Assembly (NCBI GenBank): GCA_963788965.1
Contig: CAWBIK010000005.1
Span: forward strand, 496,001-560,000
Direction: 5' to 3'
Length of the DNA: 64,000 nucleotides
Origin: QHXQ01 sp963788965
Lineage (GTDB): Bacteria; Acidobacteriota; Blastocatellia; Pyrinomonadales; Pyrinomonadaceae
Position numbers and translations under genes: made by a program. This document shows positions 46,555 to 55,104 of the stretch, in pieces. How positions within the stretch are numbered: position 1 is the stretch's first letter; every line of letters begins with the position of its first letter. The notes beneath the pieces were generated by a model. That model was not told the origin of the DNA, did no database searches, and saw only the letters and a program-made list of their open reading frames with translations.

Positions 46555-46821
46555 TCACTTTTGACGAAGGGCCGCGTCCAGTTGCCCCAGCGAACGCTGA
46601 ACATCTTCCAGGTGCGTCCGCGCGGCTTGCGCGACGCGGCGCATCTCGGCGACGTTGCCGGTGGCTGCTACGTCGAAGATCGGTATGCCGTACATGACCC
46701 ACTCGCGGCGCTTGATTTTGGCAAGGAGTGCGCTCGTGGTTAGTGTCGGCGTCGCCGCTAGCTTCCGCGCTTTGCTGGCGCTCTTGGCCGCGCCTTTTTT
46801 CCCGGCTTTGCGTGCAGGCAT
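46555..46821 (-). CDS. Small protein B, DUF1843-like, radical SAM-associated
   Basis: 88 residues with AAGGAG upstream of ATG. Basic leader MPARKAGKKGAAKSASKARK, then a Thr/Leu/Ala stretch, then the conserved core VMYGIPIFDVAATGNVAEMR and RVAQAARTHLEDVQRSLGQL. The core aligns with those of the genes at 46265 and 46905: Y-G-[VI]-x-I, G-[DN], E-M-R, A-x-x-A-R and a late Leu are shared. No cysteine is present. Function unknown. In context it is a candidate precursor or partner for the radical SAM/SPASM enzyme two genes downstream. Confidence 0.72.
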   Translation of the reverse strand: MPARKAGKKGAAKSASKARKLAATPTLTTSALLAKIKRREWVMYGIPIFDVAATGNVAEMRRVAQAARTHLEDVQRSLGQLDAALRQK

Positions 46822-46904
46822 TCGTTTCTCCTTCCTCGAAAGGGAGTTGGTTTAGAACAAGATGTTAGGTTGGATGTGGTCTATGCGAGTTTCGGTCGGC
46901 GCGC

Positions 46905-47138
46905 TCAACCTTCAAGGTCTTTCAGCGCCTTCTCCATAGCATCGAGCGCGGCCTGTGTGTCGCTCACCCACTTGCGAGCGGACGCAGCGACGCGGCGCAT
47001 CTCACGCACATCGCCGCGCGCCATGGCTTCACGGATAGGCACACCGTATGGTGGCAGTTGACCTTTGGTAGTTGTAGCGGCTTGAGCTTTCTTTCCTGAC
47101 TTGGCGGGCGCGGCAGGTTTAGCCTTCTTGCTAGTCAT
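46905..47138 (-). CDS. Small protein A, DUF1843-like, radical SAM-associated
   Basis: 77 residues. Start ATG, with AGAGG about 10 bases upstream. The leader is MTSKKAKPAAPAKSGKKAQ, followed by LPPYGVPIREAMARGDVREM, then RRVAASARKWVSDTQAALDA and a Glu/Leu-rich end. It is the first gene of the cluster and the best-preserved member of the three. The family core (DUF1843-like) has no assigned role. The tandem triplication just before a SPASM enzyme is the reason to read it as a possible modified peptide. No protease or transporter gene follows on this strand. Confidence 0.72.
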   Translation of the reverse strand: MTSKKAKPAAPAKSGKKAQAATTTKGQLPPYGVPIREAMARGDVREMRRVAASARKWVSDTQAALDAMEKALKDLEG

Positions 47139-47480
47139 CCTTTAGTTACCTCTTTTTGAGTTCGGGAAACGTGAGGCAGTTAAAAAAACCTGCCGTCTTT
47201 TTCAGCAGAGCCGATGCTATGGTAGTGAGTGAAACTTCCGCCCCTTGTTGAGTTACTTAATAGTTCGTCATCTTCTTTGTGTCAAGAAGATTCTTCCGGC
47301 CGTAACTATCATTCAGTCTGTCTGCTTTTAGACTCATGCACGGACACGCTCGACTGTCTATGATGTGGAGCAGGATGGGGCGTTAGACGGGTGGGCGGAG
47401 TGCATGCTAGGATGCAGGGTGCTGCACGCATGCTTACCACCGGGTCGGAAATTTCCAAGTCCAGCACATGCAAGAGGGCA
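47139..47480. other. 342-base non-coding interval between divergent operons
   Basis: This region must hold the promoters for the small-protein/radical SAM operon (minus) and the M16 peptidase (plus). It is lower in GC than the coding flanks and contains several A/T runs (for example around 47181-47190). I could not assign specific promoter boxes or an operator. Confidence 0.5.
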
Positions 47481-48761
47481 ATGACGGATCAGGTTCGTTC
47501 TACTAGGCTCGCCAACGGTGCGACCATCATCACGGAGTTCATGCCGGGCTTGCGCTCGGCCACGCTCGGCATCTGGGTGCGCCGTGGTTCGCGCCACGAG
47601 CCGCCGGAGTTGAACGGCATCTGCCACTTCATCGAGCACGCGGTCTTCAAAGGCACGCGTCGCCGCACGGCGCTCGACATCGCTATCGAATCGGATCGCC
47701 TCGGCGGCCACTTCGATGCTTACACCGCGCACGAGTTGACCGGCTTCGCCTTGAAGGTCGTGGACACGTCGCTGCCGCAAGCGTTCGACTTGCTGGCAGA
47801 CATGCTGTTGCGCCCGCGCTTCGACGCCGAAGACTTGCGCGTCGAGCAACGCGTCATCATCGAAGAGATGAAGATGGTCGAGGACTCGCCCGAAGAATTT
47901 TTGAGCGAGTTGTTCAACGCCGCTTACTTCCCCGGCCATCCTTTCGGCCGGCCCATCGAAGGCACGGCCGAGACTGTCTCGTCGTTCGATCAAGCGGGCA
48001 CGGTCCGCTTCCATGCGACTGCTTACGCGCCGCGCAACTTCGTTATCGCCGCCGCCGGCAACGTCCAACACGAACAACTGGTCGAACTGGCCCAACGTGC
48101 TTTTAACGAAGACGCGAATAACGACGCGCTTGCAGTTGAAGCGCACGACGATGCGCCGCCGCTTGTCGCCGCGCCTATCTTCACGGAGCGCAAACAGGAA
48201 CTCGAACAGGCGCATCTGATCTTGGCGACGCCGTGGCCCGCGTCGCGTTCGGACGAACGTTTCGCGGCCAGCTTGCTCAGTTCAGTTATCGGCGGCGGCA
48301 CTTCGAGCCGGCTCTGGCAATCGATCCGCGAAGAACGCGGCCTCGCTTATTCGGTCGGCGCAGCGGCGAGCGGTTATACGGACGTGGGCGTCTTCAACAT
48401 CTACGCGGGCACGTCGCCCGCGCAAGTTGACGAAGTGCTAGACCTCGCGCTGCTTGAGTTGCGGCGCGTCGTGCGCGAGCCGATTGGCGAAGACGAGTTG
48501 CGGCTGGCGAAGGATCAAGCGGTCGCGTCGATCCTGTTGAGCCTCGAATCGACGAGCGCGCGGGCCGGCACACTCGCGCGCCAAGAGATCGTACACGGCC
48601 GCCACATCCCACCCGACGAGATTATCCGCCGGCTCGAAGCCGTCACGCCCGAAGACTTGCAGCGCCTTGCCCGCGCCTCCTTCACCACGGACGCGCTCGC
48701 CTTCGGCGCACTCGGCAACCTCAACGGCTTCACAGTTGATCGCGCGCGACTCGAAATCTAA
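47481..48761 (+). CDS. M16-family zinc metallopeptidase (insulinase/mitochondrial processing peptidase-like)
   Basis: A zinc peptidase that cleaves short peptides within a closed clam-shell chamber. The inverted zinc motif HxxEH is at residues 49-53 (HFIEHAVFKGT), with the downstream Glu in VEQRVIIEEMKMVED. GGGTSSRLWQSIREERGLAY is the family C-terminal Arg-Tyr signature. ATG at 47481 is preceded by GAGGG; a longer start would add 30 residues with no conservation. At 426 residues it is a single M16 unit, as in PqqL-like or YmxG-like proteins. It is divergent from the radical SAM operon and could, in principle, process its peptides. Confidence 0.9.
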   Translation: MTDQVRSTRLANGATIITEFMPGLRSATLGIWVRRGSRHEPPELNGICHFIEHAVFKGTRRRTALDIAIESDRLGGHFDAYTAHELTGFALKVVDTSLPQAFDLLADMLLRPRFDAEDLRVEQRVIIEEMKMVEDSPEEFLSELFNAAYFPGHPFGRPIEGTAETVSSFDQAGTVRFHATAYAPRNFVIAAAGNVQHEQLVELAQRAFNEDANNDALAVEAHDDAPPLVAAPIFTERKQELEQAHLILATPWPASRSDERFAASLLSSVIGGGTSSRLWQSIREERGLAYSVGAAASGYTDVGVFNIYAGTSPAQVDEVLDLALLELRRVVREPIGEDELRLAKDQAVASILLSLESTSARAGTLARQEIVHGRHIPPDEIIRRLEAVTPEDLQRLARASFTTDALAFGALGNLNGFTVDRARLEI

Positions 48762-48851
48762 AAAGCAGTGCCGAGTGACAAGTGACAAGTTAATAGCTAT
48801 CTACTGTTCGTCACTTGTCAGCTTCCACTCGGCACTCGTTACTTGTCACTG
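48760..48851. repeat. Palindromic element, GTGACAA type
   Basis: The left arm starts AAAAAGCAGTGCCGAGTGAC with GTGACAA repeats. The right arm reads CACTTGTCAGCTTCCACTCG and ends TTGTCACTG. The loop region TTAATAGCTATCTACTGTTC resembles that at 53511. It begins inside the stop codon of the M16 gene and ends 5 bases before the next gene's ATG. Confidence 0.86.
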
Positions 48852-48856
48852 TCCTT

Positions 48857-49681
48857 ATGCGGTTCACAGTCTTAGGCAGCGGTTCGACCGGCAACGCCGT
48901 GCTTATCTGCGCGGGGCAGACGAGCGTGCTTGTGGACGCGGGTTTGAGCGCGCGTGAGATCGTGCGGCGGCTCGCGCTCATGGGTTGCGACGCGGCGGCG
49001 CTCGACGGCGTGATCGTCACGCATGAGCATAGCGATCACGCGGGCGGCTTGCGCGTGTTGTTGAAGAACATGGCGTGCCCGGTCTACGTCTCCGGCGCGA
49101 CGCGCGACGCGTACATCGGCGAGCGCGCGGGCGTCTCGAACGACGAGCCGCGCAAGCGCGCCGACGTGCTGCGCGACCGCACCGTCGAGATTTCGTCGAG
49201 TCAGGACTTTCGCATCGGCGAGATCGACTTTCATCCGTTCACCGTGCCGCACGATGCAGTTGACAACTTCGGCTTCACGGCGACACACGACGGCATCAAG
49301 ATCGCCACGCTGATGGACTTCGGCTGTGTCACGACTTTGATCGAGGAACGCTTGCGCGGTTGCGCTGCCATCGTCGTCGAGTCGAACCACAGCCGCGACA
49401 TGCTGAAGGCGTGCAGCGTCTACCCGTGGGAGTTGAAGCAGCGCATCTTGTCGCGCACCGGGCATCTGTCGAACGAGGACGTGGCCGAGTGGCTGCGCGC
49501 AGGCTACGACGGCGGCGCACAACACATCGTCTTAGCGCACCTGTCGCAACGCGCCAACAACCCGCACGTCGCCAAGCTCACGGCCGAGATGGCCTTGCGC
49601 GAGCGCAGCCCGCTCTTTCCCTCGACCACCGAGATCACGCTCTCGCACCACAAAGACCCGACCCCATGGATCGAACTCTGA
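48857..49681 (+). CDS. MBL-fold metallohydrolase (WalJ/YycJ-like)
   Basis: A small cytosolic metallo-beta-lactamase-fold hydrolase of the WalJ/YycJ group, some of which are nucleases linked to DNA repair or cell wall control. The zinc ligands appear in THEHSDH (His56, His58, Asp60, His61) and later His residues in VESNHSRDML and LAHLSQRANNP. The start MRFTVLGSGSTGNAVLICAG is canonical; a longer frame would begin inside the repeat. At 274 residues it is of the usual size. It overlaps the next gene by 16 bases, so they are cotranscribed. Confidence 0.86.
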   Translation: MRFTVLGSGSTGNAVLICAGQTSVLVDAGLSAREIVRRLALMGCDAAALDGVIVTHEHSDHAGGLRVLLKNMACPVYVSGATRDAYIGERAGVSNDEPRKRADVLRDRTVEISSSQDFRIGEIDFHPFTVPHDAVDNFGFTATHDGIKIATLMDFGCVTTLIEERLRGCAAIVVESNHSRDMLKACSVYPWELKQRILSRTGHLSNEDVAEWLRAGYDGGAQHIVLAHLSQRANNPHVAKLTAEMALRERSPLFPSTTEITLSHHKDPTPWIEL

Positions 49682-50154
49682 GCGCGCCCGCCGCCAACAG
49701 CCAGCCCAACGTGCCTGCGCGCACGGCGCGGCGCACAACGCGCTTCGTCATGCTTATATTGGCCGCGCTGTTTAGTGCGCTCGCCTGCAAAGTCAACGAC
49801 ACGCGGGCCGGTCTGCCCCTCGCCGTGCAGACCGCGATTGACGCTTTGACCGACGACATCAACGCCGGCCGCGACGTTAAGGTCTACGACGAAGCGGCCG
49901 AAGAATGGCGACAGGCCGCGACGCCCGACGAGAGCCGCGCGCAACTAGAGCGCGTGCGGACAACCTTCGGCCGCGTCTCAAGCCGCGCGCTCATCGAAGC
50001 ACGCGAACAGCAGACCGCCAGCGGCCACACGTTCACCGTCAAGTTCAACACACGCTTCGAGCGCGGCGACGCCATCGAAACATTCACCCTCGTTGAGCGC
50101 GCCGGCCGCTGGCTGCTCGCGCGCTACGCCGTACATTCGGATGCTTTGAAATGA
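49666..50154 (+). CDS. Predicted membrane-anchored protein, 162 residues
   Basis: It starts within the end of the WalJ-like gene (16-base overlap). A basic N-terminus and a hydrophobic segment (FVMLILAALFSALAC, near residue 30) suggest a lipoprotein-like or signal-anchor N-terminus, though the lipobox is not canonical. The domain that follows reads VKVYDEAAEEWRQAATPDES and HTFTVKFNTRFERGDAIETF, with RWLLARYAVHSD. It resembles small secreted DUF4019-type proteins, with low certainty. The TGA stop is the start of the palindrome 50149-50222. Confidence 0.6.
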   Translation: MDRTLSAPAANSQPNVPARTARRTTRFVMLILAALFSALACKVNDTRAGLPLAVQTAIDALTDDINAGRDVKVYDEAAEEWRQAATPDESRAQLERVRTTFGRVSSRALIEAREQQTASGHTFTVKFNTRFERGDAIETFTLVERAGRWLLARYAVHSDALK

Positions 50155-50222
50155 TGAACGATGCAGGCGGAATAATGGATTAAGAATAGGTTGCTTCATT
50201 CATCATTCCGCCTGCATCATTT
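50149..50222. repeat. Palindromic element, GATGAACGATGCAGG type
   Basis: GATGCAGGCGGAAT (50160-50173) pairs exactly with ATTCCGCCTGCATC (50205-50218), with ATGATGAAC outside and AATAGGTTGCTT in the loop. The stop codon of the previous gene (50152-50154) lies in the left arm, and purB starts 8 bases after it. Confidence 0.85.
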
Positions 50223-50229
50223 AACACTC

Positions 50230-51540
50230 ATGATTCCACGCTACACCTTGCCCGAAATGGGCGCGCTCTGGTCGGAGCAGAACAAGTTTCAGAAGTGGCT
50301 CGACGTGGAGTTGGCCGTGTGCGAAGTACACGCCGAGTTGGGCACGATTCCGCGTGCGGCGCTTGCGGAGATCAAGGCGCGTGCGGCGTTCACGGTCGCG
50401 CGCATACATGAGATCGAGCGGACGACCGATCACGATGTCATCGCGTTCACGACGGCGCTGGCCGAGAACATCGGCGACGCGGCGCGCTTCGTTCATTACG
50501 GGTTGACATCATCGGACGTGGTGGACACGGCGAACGCGCTCTTGTTGCGCGACGCGTGCGATCTGTTGCTGGCGAAAGTGGACGCGCTCATGACGGTCTT
50601 GCGGCGGCGCGCGTTCGAGTTCAAACAGACGCCGCAGATCGGGCGCACGCATGGTGTGCATGCCGAGCCGACCTCGTTCGGTTTGACCTTTGCGCTCTGG
50701 TACGACGAGATGCGGCGCAACCGCGAGCGGCTTGTGCGCGCGCGTGCGGCCGTGGCGGTCGGCAAGATCAGCGGCGCGGTCGGCGCGTTCGCGCATCTCG
50801 ATCCGATTGTTGAAGAAAAGGTCTGCGCGCGGCTCGGCTTGCAAGCAGCGCCCGTCTCGACGCAGATCATACAGCGCGATAACTACGCTGAGTATTTATG
50901 CACGCTCGCATTGATCGCGTCGTCGCTTGATAAGTTTGCGTTGCAGGTGCGCCACTGGCAGCGGACGGAGGTGCGCGAGGCGGAGGAGAAATTCAAGCGC
51001 GGGCAAAAAGGGTCGAGCGCGATGCCGCACAAGCGCAACCCGATCTTGTCGGAGCGCATCTGCGGCCTCGCGCGCGTCGTGCGCGGCTACGCGGTCGCGG
51101 GGCTTGAGTCGGTCGCCCTCTGGCACGAACGCGACATCTCGCACTCGTCCGCCGAGCGCGTCGTGCTGCCCGACGCGTCAATCGCGCTCGACTACATGCT
51201 GCACAAGGCGACGGGCTTGTTCGACACGCTCGTCGTCTATCCTGAACGCATGCTGGCGAACTTGAACGCGACGCGCGGGTTGGTCTTTAGCGGGCAACTC
51301 TTGCTCGCGTTAGCGCAGGCGGGCGTGGCGCGCGAGCAGGCTTATGAATGGGTGCAGCGCAACGCCATGCGCGTCTGGGACGAAGGCGGCGACTTTCGCA
51401 CGCTCGCGCTCGCCGACGCGGACATCAGCGCGCACTTGTCGCCCGCACAGATCGAACGCGCCTTTGCGCTCGACACTTATCTACGCAACGTCGATCAAGT
51501 CTTCGCGCGCGTCTTTGAAACCGAAGCGGCGCGGCAGTGA
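50230..51540 (+). CDS. purB: Adenylosuccinate lyase
   Basis: It cleaves SAICAR to AICAR in purine synthesis and adenylosuccinate to AMP; a homotetramer in the cytosol. The family signature loop SSAMPHKRNPILSERICGL is present, as are TSSDVVDTANALLLRDACD and RTHGVHAEPTSFGL with its catalytic His. The start MIPRYTLPEMGALW is standard; a longer frame starts within the repeat. It has 436 residues and is intact. It lies upstream of purS, purQ and purL on the same strand. Confidence 0.95.
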   Translation: MIPRYTLPEMGALWSEQNKFQKWLDVELAVCEVHAELGTIPRAALAEIKARAAFTVARIHEIERTTDHDVIAFTTALAENIGDAARFVHYGLTSSDVVDTANALLLRDACDLLLAKVDALMTVLRRRAFEFKQTPQIGRTHGVHAEPTSFGLTFALWYDEMRRNRERLVRARAAVAVGKISGAVGAFAHLDPIVEEKVCARLGLQAAPVSTQIIQRDNYAEYLCTLALIASSLDKFALQVRHWQRTEVREAEEKFKRGQKGSSAMPHKRNPILSERICGLARVVRGYAVAGLESVALWHERDISHSSAERVVLPDASIALDYMLHKATGLFDTLVVYPERMLANLNATRGLVFSGQLLLALAQAGVAREQAYEWVQRNAMRVWDEGGDFRTLALADADISAHLSPAQIERAFALDTYLRNVDQVFARVFETEAARQ

Positions 51541-51606
51541 CGTTTTCACCACCGCGCCGCTCGGAGCGCGCGTAAGCTCTTTGTTAATTGACCTGTCGTG
51601 CCGCTC

Positions 51607-52014
51607 TTACTTGTTGATGATGTTCTCGGCGATGTCGCCGATCACGGGCAGTTTGAAATCTTTCCCTGTGAAGGCTTTGACCAGACACATGATCCAGACG
51701 GCGAGGAACGCCAACCAGATCACGATCCCAAGTAGTCCGGCGACGAAGCCGATGAACGGGATCTCGCCGAGGATGCGCAGCACGATCCAGATCACAATCG
51801 AGGCCGCGCCCAATAGCAGCGATTGCATCGCGTGGAAGCGAACAAAGCGGCTCTCTTTTTCGATCATGTAAAAGATCAGCCCTGACACCCAGCCAAGCAG
51901 GTAGCTGATGCCGGCGGCGACATTGGCATCGAGGCCGGTGCTGGATTTGCCAACGCCACTGGTGGGCGGCGTGTACGGGGCGTTGTAACCCGGATCGGGC
52001 GGGGGATTCTGCAT
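51607..52014 (-). CDS. DUF4870 membrane protein
   Basis: A 135-residue membrane protein with a Pro-rich N-terminus (QNPPPDPGYNAPYTPP). Three or four membrane helices follow (ISYLLGWVSGLIFYMIE, LLLGAASIVIWIVLRILG, FVAGLLGIVIWLAFLAVWIM), then KLPVIGDIAENI. The KESRFVRFHAMQSLLLG motif is the mark of DUF4870 / Tic20-like proteins. The role is unknown. It is opposite in orientation to the pur genes and sits between purB and purS. Confidence 0.82.
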   Translation of the reverse strand: MQNPPPDPGYNAPYTPPTSGVGKSSTGLDANVAAGISYLLGWVSGLIFYMIEKESRFVRFHAMQSLLLGAASIVIWIVLRILGEIPFIGFVAGLLGIVIWLAFLAVWIMCLVKAFTGKDFKLPVIGDIAENIINK

Positions 52015-52150
52015 AAGCTAATGCTCCTTTGCGAACAAAAATTCAACAGTTCGGTTCTGCGCGATACACCGAGGAATGGGGCGCATGATATGTTAAGCGC
52101 CGTCTGCGCGCAATGTTTCGGGCCGCACCACGGCGGGAGGATGTTAACAG

Positions 52151-53097
<947 letters not shown>

Positions 53098-53136
53098 GGC
53101 AAGCGCGCCTGATCTGTTTCGCCCCCGCACGCAACC

Positions 53137-53535
53137 TTGCATCCTGAACGCATTCTCACTTGGGCCGAGGTGCAACGCACGCACCGCATACGCAACGGCG
53201 TCTATCAACGCGACGGCAAATTGATCTCTTTGCTCACGGACTTCGGCCGCATCAATCCCTGTTACCCAGACCGTCACGACGCAGACGACGCCGACACCAT
53301 CCACTACACCGGCGCAGGTCGGCACGGCGATCAACTGCTGACGCCGCCGAACCGCGCGCTGCTCGCCGCCATCGAAAGCGGGCACGCCGTCCCACTCTTC
53401 AACAAACTCGCCCCCGGTCGTTGGCAGCACATGGGCCACTGGCGCGTCGTCGCCGCCCGCCACGAATACGACGCCCACGAACAACGCATGCTCTGGCGCT
53501 TCAAGCTGAAAAAGGCAGTGACAAGTGACGAGTGA
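53137..53535 (+). CDS. Possible SRA-like small protein (ScoMcrA-type domain)
   Basis: 132 residues from a TTG start without a clear ribosome site, so the start is uncertain. The core reads RTHRIRNGVYQRDGKLISLL, then HYTGAGRHGDQLLTPPNRAL and HAVPLFNKLAPGRWQHMGHW. The GRxGDQxLTxxNRALL pattern recalls the modified-cytosine-binding SRA-like domain that precedes HNH nucleases in ScoMcrA-type restriction enzymes, but no nuclease domain is present. It may bind modified DNA. Its last residues (KKAVTSDE) and stop come from the palindrome at 53511-53621. Confidence 0.5.
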   Translation: MHPERILTWAEVQRTHRIRNGVYQRDGKLISLLTDFGRINPCYPDRHDADDADTIHYTGAGRHGDQLLTPPNRALLAAIESGHAVPLFNKLAPGRWQHMGHWRVVAARHEYDAHEQRMLWRFKLKKAVTSDE

Positions 53536-53621
53536 CAAGTGACAAGTTAATAACTGTCTGCTGTTCGTCACACGTCACTGGTCACTGGTCACTGCCTTTC
53601 ATACTTGTCACTGCTCACTGC
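53511..53621. repeat. Palindromic element, GTGACAA type, plus extra half-unit
   Basis: The left arm begins AAAGGCAGTGACAAGTGACG and repeats GTGACAA. The right arm reads CGTCACTGGTCACTGGTCAC and ends CTGCCTTTC. A partial second copy (ACTTGTCACTGCTCACTGC) follows. The loop TTAATAACTGTCTGCTGTTC is close to that at 48760. It encodes the end of the preceding gene. Confidence 0.88.
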
Positions 53622-53677
53622 ATTCTGTAAGCTTTCGCTTCCTGTAGCTATCCATGTAAAGGAGTTATTGATTAGAG

Positions 53678-54303
53678 ATGAAAAAGCAATCCGCATTCGC
53701 CCTGACGTTCGCCCTCGCGGGCGCGCTCGCCTTGTTGACCATGACCACACAGACTGTGCGCGCCGTCTATGTGCCGTCGAAGTACCGGCGGCGGCCGTCG
53801 CCATCGGCGCGACCGTCGAAGACTTCAAGTTGCCGGACACCGACGGCGCGGCGCATTCGCTCTCGGCCTTGAAAGGCAAGCACGGCACGGTGCTTATCTT
53901 CATAGCGACGAAGTGCCCTGTGTCGAACGCCTACAACGAACGGATGGAAAAACTCTGGCAAGACTACAAGGCGCGCGGTGTCAACGTCGTCGGCATCAAC
54001 TCGAACACAGGCGAGCCGGCCGCGGCCGTTAAAGCGCACGCGACCGAGAAGCACTTGACCTTCACGATCCTCAAGGACGAGGGCAATAAGATCGCCGACC
54101 GCCTCGGCGCGCAACGCACGCCCGAAGTCTTCTTTCTCGACGCCGCGAACAAGCTCGTCTATCACGGACGCATCGACAATGCGCAAGACGCCACGACCAT
54201 CACCGCCAACGATCTGCGCGACGCCATCGACGCCGTGCTTGCCGGCCAGCCCGTCGCCAAGACGGAAGGCAAAACCTTCGGGTGCTCGATCAAGCGCGGG
54301 TAA
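53678..54303 (+). CDS. Secreted redoxin/AhpC-TSA family protein (frameshift near 53775)
   Basis: A signal peptide (MKKQSAFALTFALAGALALL) is followed, after a shift of frame near 53775, by the thioredoxin-fold core AIGATVEDFKLPDTDGAAHS, then VLIFIATKCPVSNAYNERME. The peroxidatic-like Cys in TKCPVSNAY and the Thr before it fit the redoxin family. A later Cys (GCSIKRG) at the C-terminus may be a resolving or structural residue. It is predicted to be periplasmic or secreted and to act in thiol redox balance. ATG follows AAAGGAG at about 13 bases. It probably is in an operon with the TlpA-like gene downstream. Confidence 0.76.
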
Positions 54304-54312
54304 CACGCCGAC

Positions 54313-54946
54313 ATGAAAATTGTTTTGCTGCTTGCGCTTGCTGTAAGCGTCACGACGTTTGTGAGCGCGCCGCCTGTGTGCGCGTCTTCGCCAATGAAGG
54401 CGCGCGCACGCACGTTCGACGGCGTTAACCGCCCGCGCGCGAAGCGTAAGCAGCGGCCACAAGCAACGCGCACACGTCGCCCGCCGATACGCGCTGCAAC
54501 GCAAGTGCCGGTCGAGCCTGCTCGACGGGGCCGGCATCAAGCAACTGTTCGCGCGCGGCACGCCGCCGAACGAACGGCCGCTGCTCGTCAACTTCTGGGC
54601 CACTTGGTGCGAGCCGTGCCGCGAAGAGTTCCCCGACCTCGTTAAGATCGATAGCGACTATCGCGCGCGCGGGCTTGATTTCGTCGCTATCTCGGTGGAC
54701 GAGCCGTCGGAACTAAAGACGGGCGTGCCGAAATTCTTGGGCGCGATGCGCGCGCGCATGCCCGCTTACATTTTGAACGTGACGGACTCCGAGCCGGTTA
54801 TCAACGCGGTCGATCCCACTTGGGGCGGCGAACTGCCCGCGACCTTTCTCTTCGACCGGCACGGTCAGATCGTCTTCAAACACAAAGGGCGCATCAAGCC
54901 CGAAGAACTGCGCCCCTTGCTCGACAAAGTGCTGAGCGAGAACTAA
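54313..54946 (+). CDS. TlpA-type secreted thioredoxin-fold protein (frameshift near 54500)
   Basis: N-terminal signal (MKIVLLLALAVSVTTFVSA). After a frame shift near 54500 the thioredoxin domain reads LLVNFWATWCEPCREEFPDL, with the active-site WCEPC, then LDFVAISVDEPSEL and PATFLFDRHGQIVFKHKG. This is the TlpA/ResA arrangement: an extracytoplasmic thiol-disulfide oxidoreductase. It starts 9 bases after the redoxin gene ends. The first frame between the signal and the shift is Arg-rich and out of frame, so the two parts need joining. Confidence 0.78.
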
Positions 54947-54992
54947 CCCGGACGCAGACTCCGCAGGAATATTTTGAATGTCGATTAAGACT

Positions 54993-55081
54993 CACCACAA
55001 AGACACGAAGTCACTAAAAAGATGAAGGATGAATAAATAGCTATTCATCCTTGCTTTCGTGTCTTAAGTGTCTTCGTGGTG
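54993..55081. repeat. Nested palindrome: AAGACACG outer arms, GATGAATA inner hairpin
   Basis: The outer arms are CACCAC.AAGACACGAAG on the left and TGTCTTCGTGGTG on the right. Inside, AAGGATGAATA faces TATTCATCCTT around a short AATAGC-type loop. It combines the two main families of this window in one element, so one looks inserted into the other. It lies between the TlpA-like gene and purL. Confidence 0.86.
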
Positions 55082-55104
55082 AAACTGCTTCAGTACCCTT
55101 CATT

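Noticed and set aside
47175..47194. Short hairpin GGCAG...CTGCC with A run in the loop
   Set aside because: The stem is only 5 bp and the A run is in the loop, so it is not a credible terminator or riboswitch.
48857..49681. Beta-lactamase resistance gene
   Set aside because: The MBL fold with THEHSDH belongs to the WalJ/YycJ housekeeping group; no signal peptide or class B features.
53511..53621. Short direct repeats that could look like a CRISPR array
   Set aside because: Units are 7-8 bases with no unique spacers of constant length, arranged as an inverted repeat. No cas gene is near.
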